This document shows positions 55,405-64,000 of a DNA stretch of 64,000 nucleotides, piece after piece. The stretch lies in the NCBI GenBank assembly GCA_015499985.1, contig JAAAUF010000009.1, positions 1-64,000 of the forward strand, read 5' to 3'. Position 1 is the first letter of the stretch. Each line of letters begins with the position of its first letter. The notes below the pieces were generated by a model. That model saw only the letters and a list, made by a program, of their open reading frames with translations. It did no database searches and was not told the DNA's origin. This stretch comes from Haplosporangium gracile (taxonomy: Eukaryota; Mortierellomycota; Mortierellomycetes; Mortierellales; Mortierellaceae). The position numbers and the translations under genes were made by a program.

Positions 55405-56987
55405 ATGCCTTCCTCCACCACCTCCAAACGCCTCTTTGTCTTTGACTTTGACTGGTAACCAAACAATTCCATACAACAGCAGCAACAAACACGCCTCCAC
55501 TAGCTTGGTTCAATGTCTATCCTATGGCTTTTGACATGCAGTTTTGTTTAATATTGCTGACAGTCATGGCTCACCACCCTCTTCTACCGCCTTCACTCTA
55601 GGACCTTGATTGAAGCTGACTCTGATCTCTGGGTTGCCGAGACTCTGGCCCCCGATCTTGCCAAGCAGCAAGAAGACTTTATCGGCAAGGTTCTCTGGAC
55701 CGAATTGCAGTATGTATTCCTCTTTTCCTCCTCCTCCTCCAACATCTCCTTCCCTTCCACTCTTCATCGTCTACATTTGTGTACCCTTACACACTAACAT
55801 CTTGTCATCATTGCGTCGTTCAGGTCCCAGTTCTCTTATCCCTCTTCTGTTCTGAGTTTTTCTACGCTTCCACTAACTAAATACACTAATCAAAACTGCC
55901 TGTCATGATTTCTTCTCTCTCTTCCCATTGTGTCATTGCTCCCTTTTTCTTTATTTCAGGGACTTGCTCCTTCAGCGCTTGTTCGAACGTGGAGTCACTC
56001 AACAAGACCTCGAAAAGACATTGCACCAAATTCCATTTGTGAGTCAAAACAATGGGCGAATTGACCCCGGCCCTTTCTTAGCAATCATTTATCCAATCGT
56101 TGATCGACTATTTTTTCCATATCCCTAATACGCGACCTCCTTCCTTTCTCATTTTTCTATAATCCTTTGTAGACGCCCGAAGTCATCGCTGCACTCCGCC
56201 TGATGAAAGCTCAGGGTGCTGAGCTCTGTATCCTCTCTGATGCAAACACTTTTTACATCGATTGTATCCTCAAGGTACAAAAAAAAAAATGTCTGACTCC
56301 CTCTCTCACCTCCTCGTCCTTGCTTGCTTACTCTTGATCCCAACATTGTATTTGCGTTTTTTTTTTTTTTTGNNNNNNNNNNAACAACAACAACAGAACA
56401 TCAGACAAAGCTCCCTACTCACACACCCCGTTGCCCCTTGTTTTTTTTTTCTTTCCTTCCATCTCAAAACACACAACTAAAAACTTTCCTTGCGCACCTA
56501 AAAAAAAAAAATCTAGGCACACGGCTTAGAAGGAGTCTTTACGAAGATCCTTACAAACCCCGCTCACTTTGACACCCAGGGCCGTCTCCACGTCGCCCGC
56601 TTCCACGGCCTTGACAAGGAACCCCACAACTGCCCCCTCCCCTGCCAACCCAATCTCTGCAAAGGCCAAGAACTCCAGAAACTGATTGATTCCCAGAATT
56701 GGGACCAGGTCATCTACATGGGCGACTCGACCAATGATTTTTGCCCTTCAACGCGTCTGCAGGGACGAGACATTGTCCTCGCCCGCGCGGATCTCTTGCT
56801 CGAGAAACATATCAAGCTGCATTTGGATATGGTCAAGGCTCAGGTCATCTACTGGCAGTCCCCCGCTGATGTCCTGACCATCACTCAAAACCTTTTCAAT
56901 GTCCCTCCTGTCGCTGTCGTTGTCAACTCAAAACTCGTTCCTGCTGCCTCTTCAGCCCACATGAAGGACCTCCCTGTTTCTCGTTAG
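55405..56987 (+). CDS. HAD-family phosphatase, PHOSPHO1/2 (Put_Phosphatase) type
   Basis: Exons 55405-55454, 55602-55709, 55960-56038, 56173-56274, 56517-56987, giving 269 residues. The nucleophile motif I is FDFDWTLIE, made by splicing exons 1 and 2. Motif II is ILSDAN, followed by TFYID. Motif IV is IYMGDSTNDFCP, whose acidic pair binds Mg2+. PHOSPHO1 acts on phosphoethanolamine and phosphocholine and PHOSPHO2 on pyridoxal phosphate; the sequence alone does not decide the substrate. The PLPCQPNLCKGQ Cys segment is usual for the family. A 10-base N gap at 56373 falls in the fourth intron and does not touch coding sequence. Confidence 0.9.
56373..56382. other. Assembly gap (10 N) in an intron
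   Basis: Ten N directly after a long T run, within intron 4 of the phosphatase gene. Coding sequence is not affected. Confidence 0.98.
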
Positions 56988-57455
56988 ACGACAGAGAGAG
57001 GGCATGAAAAAAAAAAACAACTTACCTCTTCACAACCAGTGTACCATAGAATGAAAAGACCTTGTACAAAACCAATATTTGCATGGAATTAAAAAAACCC
57101 ATTTTTACTTTCCATTACGCACATGCTGCTGCTCTTGTTCTTCATATTATATCTCGCAATCGCGATGGCCTCAAAGAAAAATGAATAGGTCAATACTGGA
57201 AAAGTACTGCAGTAAAGAAAGGAAGGGGGTGTAGATATTGTAGTTGTGACACATATCGGAGATCTGCAAAAAGGGGGGAGAAAGAAAAAAAAAAAAAAGA
57301 CCCGCCTCTCATCATCGTCGCTTTGGCGGCTCCGGAGCTGGCCAAAACGACGATACAAACAAAATCAAAGAAAAAGAATATGAAATAAGGCAGTAGCGAT
57401 AGAGATTGTGTGTGTCCTTCATTGTTCAGTTCCTGTTGTGTATGCTGAAATTATC
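56988..57455. other. Convergent 3' region
   Basis: About 470 bases between the stops of the phosphatase and WDR5 genes. It contains A runs (57289-57299) and no protein-like frame. Confidence 0.5.
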
Positions 57456-60066
<2,611 letters not shown>

Positions 60067-61903
60067 ATGGGCGCATCTCCAGTCGACTCCATACACCACT
60101 CCCTCGGCACATTGCTCGACTACAACAAGGACACTTTTCCTTACAAGGAGTTTGTCCTCAGTATCATGCTCACCGTCTTCCTTTGGGAAGAATACCTAAG
60201 GTAACACAGACGCTTTCTTTCTCTCTCCGCACACACGCACATAACAAAAGGCCGCGCAATTGGACAGCACGGCAAAGTGCCTTGCAATCACAGCCTTCTG
60301 CAGCATTATAGAGATATATGACTAATGCAAAAAATACCATGTGAATTGTACAGATTCCGCTACTACAGGAAACTATGCGCTACAGAGGTGCCAAAGGCAC
60401 TCCGTGAACACGTCTCACAGGAAACATTCGACAAGGCGCAAGCGTATGGACGCGACAAGGCTCGATTCGGCTTTGTTGAGACCTTGTTTAGCTTGGTCCA
60501 GAACGCCCTCTCCATTGTGTATGACTTCATGCCCTGGCTCTGGAACTTGTCAGGAGAGGTCATGTTCAAGCTGGCAGGCTACGGCAGTGAATATGAGGTA
60601 TCCATGTTGAAGCAATTTACATAACAATAACACGCGCCCCAATCGTGGCTGTCCATTTCTAAGCAATATTGTCTATTCTCTTTGTGTTATTTATTCCTGC
60701 CATTTTAGATCATTCAGTCCATCATCTTCTTTGTTCTGTTGACCGTCTTTTCGACCATTATCTCACTGCCCTTCTCGCTGTACCAGACCTTTGTGATTGA
60801 GGAGAGACATGGATTCAACAAGCAGACCCTGAAGCTGTTCATTAGCGACATTATCAAGGGGCATTTGATTGGAGGCGTTATCGGCATGCCCTTCCTGGCA
60901 GGATTCCTCAAAGTCATCAAGCTCGGTGGCGAGAACTTTTATCTCTATGTCTGGCTCTTTATGTATGTCTACTTTTCATGATTCAGTCGCATCTTCATGT
61001 TGTAATGTATATGTACAAACGAGCCTGACATTCTTTGTTATTATCATCATAACCTAGGGTGGCGTTCCAGCTTATCATGGTGTCGATCTTCCCTACTTTC
61101 ATTCAACCTCTCTTCAACAAGTTTGACCCTCTCCCTGAGGGTGAGCTCCGCACTATGATTGAGGCTTTGGCCAGCCGTATAAGCTTTCCTTTGACCAAGC
61201 TCTTTGTCATTGACGGAAGCAAGCGCTCCGGTCACTCAAACGCTTACTTTTACGGTTTCTTCAAGAACAAGCGCATCGTTCTGTACGACACTCTATTGGA
61301 GCATTCGAATAACGAGGAGGTCTGCGCCACCCTCGGTACGTGAACACTCGTCTTTTTTTCGTCTTATGCTTTACGTGACGGATCAAGTAGCAAACAATCC
61401 GTTATCCAGAACACTAACATCGTCGTCTCTATCTACTTGGTTGGATTTGATCCGCAGCTCACGAGCTTGGACATTGGGCTTGCAACCACACCATCCAGAT
61501 GCTGGTCTTTGCTCAGATTCAGCTCTTTGCCGTCTTCTTCCTCTTCTCGCAATTTGTCAACAACAAGGCCATGTACACTGCCTTTGGATTCATGGACTCG
61601 ACTCCTACGCTTATCGGATTCTTGCTGTTCCAGTTCCTCTATTCGCCCGTCGAGAGTGTCCTTCAGTTCTTAGTCAACATGAACAGCCGTCGCAATGAGT
61701 TCCAGGCTGACGCGTATGCACGCGACCTCGGCTATGCGACACCCTTGGCGTCAGGATTGGTCAAGCTTCAGCTGAAGAATTTGGGAACCATGAACCCTGA
61801 CTGGCTTCACTCTATGTACTACAAGTCCCACCCTGAACTTGTTGAGCGTCTGAATGCCATCCTAACTCCTGCTCGTGGCTCCAAGATCGAGAAGGTTGAA
61901 TAA
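60067..61903 (+). CDS. STE24: CAAX prenyl protease 1 (zinc metalloprotease)
   Basis: ER/nuclear membrane metalloprotease that cleaves CAAX proteins such as a-factor or prelamin A. Exons 60067-60200, 60354-60597, 60709-60962, 61058-61335, 61458-61903, giving 451 residues, as usual for Ste24. Several membrane spans occur, with signatures [57 protein letters not shown], the zinc-binding AHELGHW (made by splicing exons 4 and 5) and the third ligand in [15 protein letters not shown]. The C-terminus has [11 protein letters not shown]. No ER retention signal (KKXX) is visible, as the end is KIEKVE. All junction phases agree. Confidence 0.97.
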
Positions 61904-62140
61904 AGACCCCTTTCGGATCGAATCTAAGAGAATAAATATCCTTTGAATATCCTAATTTTATATAAAGTGCATTGCTTCAGTCTAGTTTTCTTGGCTTCGT
62001 CAATGTTTGCCTTGCTGTTATGCCTTGGGAGACAAAGCTTGGAACGATCCTAGAAATATGGGTGAGAGTTGGGTGTAAGAAACATGATGAGCTAACAGAG
62101 CGAAAGTAACGAGTCTTCGGTCATCAAAAGGTCATGTTGC

Positions 62141-62924
62141 TTAGAACATACTCAAACTGATCTCGGACAGGTGCCTCTCTGAACCATCCTTGGCAGTATA
62201 AGAGCGGTAGTGCATGGGTCCCTCCACATAGACCAAATCGCCCTTCTTGACACGGTCGGCCAACATTGGGTTCCGCTTCTGGTCCCACGATACAATCCTG
62301 TGCCACTGAGTTGTCTTGATAATGTTACCTGTGGTTAAGAAAGACCAAAAAAAGAAAAAAAGAAAAAATCAGCTTGCGGTGTGATTGGTGCCTGAAATTT
62401 TATTTGTACTCGATTGCCACCAATTTTGAGTACAAAGAAACCACAGCATGAGCAGAGCTGTTCCTATACCTTCGGCATCGGTTTTACTCTCAGAGGTGGC
62501 GACAGAGAAGTGGACGACAGAGCGGTCATTGCCTACGTTGTTCAGCTCGGCATCTTGACCGACGCGTCCGAGGATGGTGGCCTTGTTGACTGTTTGAAAA
62601 AGGTTGGACGAGTGTTAATTTTCTTGGTTGGTTCGAATCTTTTAAGCTACGAGTATGAACTACAAGGGGCTGTCAATGCAGGTTTGATGTTAAATTCAAG
62701 GTACAGCATGGTTACCGAGGGTACGGACGGCACCAAATGCGGGCTAAAAGGTCAATGCAGCCATGTACAAAAAAGGTAGTTAGAACACAAGTGAACTCTC
62801 GCGACACACGCCATAAGTCAACACACATTAACGATAAGCTGTATCATCCGGCCCACGCGCTGTTTTCGGCTCAACTCACCGAGGCAATACGCTTGGAAAC
62901 GGGAGCGAGTTTTGTGAGGAGCAT
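62141..62924 (-). CDS. RIM1: Mitochondrial single-stranded DNA-binding protein
   Basis: OB-fold protein that coats single-stranded mtDNA. Exons (-): 62924-62880, 62743-62716, 62589-62470, 62328-62141, giving 126 residues. The first exon (MLLTKLAPVSKRIAS) is a basic amphipathic mitochondrial targeting sequence. The OB fold follows: VNKATILGRVGQDAEL, HFSVATSES, TQWHRIVSW, VKKGDLVYVEGPMHYRSY and SERHLSEISLSMF. This is the bacterial-type SSB found in mitochondria. The 28-base second exon is confirmed by phase and by the join to VNKATI. It lies in tandem with bL32m. Confidence 0.92.
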
Positions 62925-63337
62925 GGTCGAATGAGAATGCGAATGAATGAATGTAAAGACAGGAAAAGGGAAGCTTGCTTTCGACAGCCGACTGTTAGCG
63001 TGAAAACATAAAGAGGAAACAGTCAAATTGCACAAAAAAAAACGTGACTCTTAAGCCCGATGCCTGGCATCATATTCGTTGCCACCACTCTTCGCCCAAT
63101 TGAACAACTCTGCGTGTCTACAGTATTTCAATATGGTGGAGGGTGTTACTCCACCGATAATCACCCATCATGGAGTTAAATGAAGAGCCCAAAGCGGCAA
63201 CGTTGAAAGACGTCTTGGAAAAAATGACAAAAGTAATTTATTACTGCAAAAAATGGAGGAGAGAAGGAGGAGAAAAGAGACGAACGGTATGATGTGGAGA
63301 TAAACGGAATGATAGAATGACGAGGGAGGCGCCTCTA
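62925..63337 (-). other. Intergenic region between the two mitochondrial genes
   Basis: About 410 bases between tandem - strand genes: 3' region of bL32m and promoter of the SSB gene. A-rich in places; no gene seen. Confidence 0.5.
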
Positions 63338-63763
63338 TTATGCCTCGGCGTTTGATGAAGGGCCGCGTCCCTTCATGTCCCGATAGCAGTGTGTGCAGAG
63401 GTGGTGCATCAACTTGGGCTGGCCACATCCGGGGCACTCGACGATATTGCGCTGCTCCTTGAGACCCTTGGTGGCCTGACGCATGCGCTTCTTAGAATGA
63501 GAGGTTTTGCTCTTGGGGACTGAAGCCCAGACAATCGACGGCAAGAGGTCAGAAATATAGGAGCCGAGACGGCCGAGGACCGAGGTGTTGACCTCGCCAA
63601 CGGCTGCTGCTGCTGCTGCTGGGGAAGCGGCGAGGGTAGAGTTTGAGGACGAGGAGGTGTTGGAGGGAGATGTAAAGGCGAGGGAGTAGGAGTTGAAGGC
63701 GCGGAGGATGGTGAGGTTACGGGCGGGCTGTGTTGCCCTTGAGGCAGTCCTGAGAAGTGACAT
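63338..63763 (-). CDS. MRPL32: Mitochondrial ribosomal protein bL32m
   Basis: Large-subunit mitoribosome protein. Single exon, 141 residues. Residues 1-70 are a Ser/Ala-rich, basic mitochondrial presequence. The mature part is PKSKTSHSKKRMRQATKG, then VECPGCGQPKLMHHLCTHCYRDMKG, with two CxxC pairs for zinc. In yeast the m-AAA protease removes the presequence, which is known for the family, not seen here. The frame is open upstream to 63838, but the conserved-type MSLLRTASRA start at 63763 begins a good targeting signal. Confidence 0.95.
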   Translation of the reverse strand: MSLLRTASRATQPARNLTILRAFNSYSLAFTSPSNTSSSSNSTLAASPAAAAAAVGEVNTSVLGRLGSYISDLLPSIVWASVPKSKTSHSKKRMRQATKGLKEQRNIVECPGCGQPKLMHHLCTHCYRDMKGRGPSSNAEA

Positions 63764-64000
63764 TATGTGTATGATGTGTATTTGTATATGTATAGTTTGG
63801 AAATGACTCGATGTGAATGCAAAACAAAGGGTATCCAAAAACGAGGAACAGGAGGAGGAGGGTCAAGGAATAGGCAAAGGCGCCAACAGTGGCCATGATC
63901 GGATGGGTGGCTTGGAAGTAAACAACTTCATTCACTTATCACTTCCGCACGTGATGCACCTCCGAGATTGGAAGGTTAGTGGCGCAACTTGAGGTAGGGT
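63764..64000 (-). other. 5' region of the bL32m gene, window edge
   Basis: A - strand frame (63935-63717) encodes a hydrophobic stretch (AYSLTLLLLFLVFGYPLF) but overlaps the bL32m start in another frame and derives from pyrimidine-rich promoter sequence, so I do not call it a gene. Confidence 0.4.

Noticed and set aside
63717..63935. Small membrane protein frame upstream of bL32m
   Set aside because: It overlaps the bL32m start and derives from pyrimidine-rich promoter sequence.

Overview
The window looks like a 64 kb piece of a filamentous fungal genome, most likely an early-diverging Mucoromycota fungus (a Mortierella-type organism is my guess, not proven). The evidence is dense genes with several short introns, GTAAGT/GTATGT donors, CTAAC-like branch points, pyrimidine-rich promoters, long Gln/Ser/Pro tracts, and nuclear genes for mitochondrial proteins. 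Two runs of N (26372-26415 and 56373-56382) mark a draft scaffold. I rebuilt exons by hand from splice signals, family alignment and reading phase; for every multi-exon model except the CSL gene with the gap, the exon lengths sum to a whole number of codons.

Layout. 0.1-10.5 kb (+): importin alpha, a roadblock dynein light chain, an OSR1/SPAK-like Ste20 kinase, and an Isc1-type inositolphosphosphingolipid phospholipase C. 10.9-17.2 kb (-): a repeat-rich hydrophilic protein, the COMPASS subunit Ash2, a tRNA-Glu(CUC) on the + strand next to a MITE-like inverted-repeat element, and a LIM-domain protein. 18.3 kb (+): ribosomal protein eS27. 18.8-27.2 kb (-): cohesin subunit Scc3/STAG, then a CSL-family transcription factor interrupted by an assembly gap. 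27.2-33.4 kb: a 6 kb stretch with almost no coding potential. 33.4-44.6 kb (-): a large Ser/Gln-rich unknown protein, then an mRNA-guanylyltransferase-like protein with an altered active site and a huge disordered tail. 46.7-49.7 kb (+): a secreted protein and a hotdog-fold thioesterase-like protein. 49.9-51.7 kb (-): a vacuolar Ca2+/H+ exchanger. 53.3-57.0 kb (+): ornithine decarboxylase antizyme with a +1 frameshift site, and a PHOSPHO-type HAD phosphatase. 57.5-59.7 kb (-): the WD40 protein WDR5/Swd3. 60.1-61.9 kb (+): the CAAX protease Ste24. 62.1-63.8 kb (-): mitochondrial ssDNA-binding protein and mitochondrial ribosomal protein bL32m.

Most genes are unrelated housekeeping functions. 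Links worth noting are two COMPASS subunits (Ash2 and WDR5), two mitochondrial genes in tandem, and two chromatin/transcription genes (Scc3 and CSL) in tandem. The most interesting items are the antizyme frameshift (UCC-UGA), the capping-enzyme-like protein whose KxDG motif reads KFAS and which is fused to about 1,690 disordered residues, and the OSR1-like kinase that carries five RFx[V/I] motifs but no visible CCT domain.
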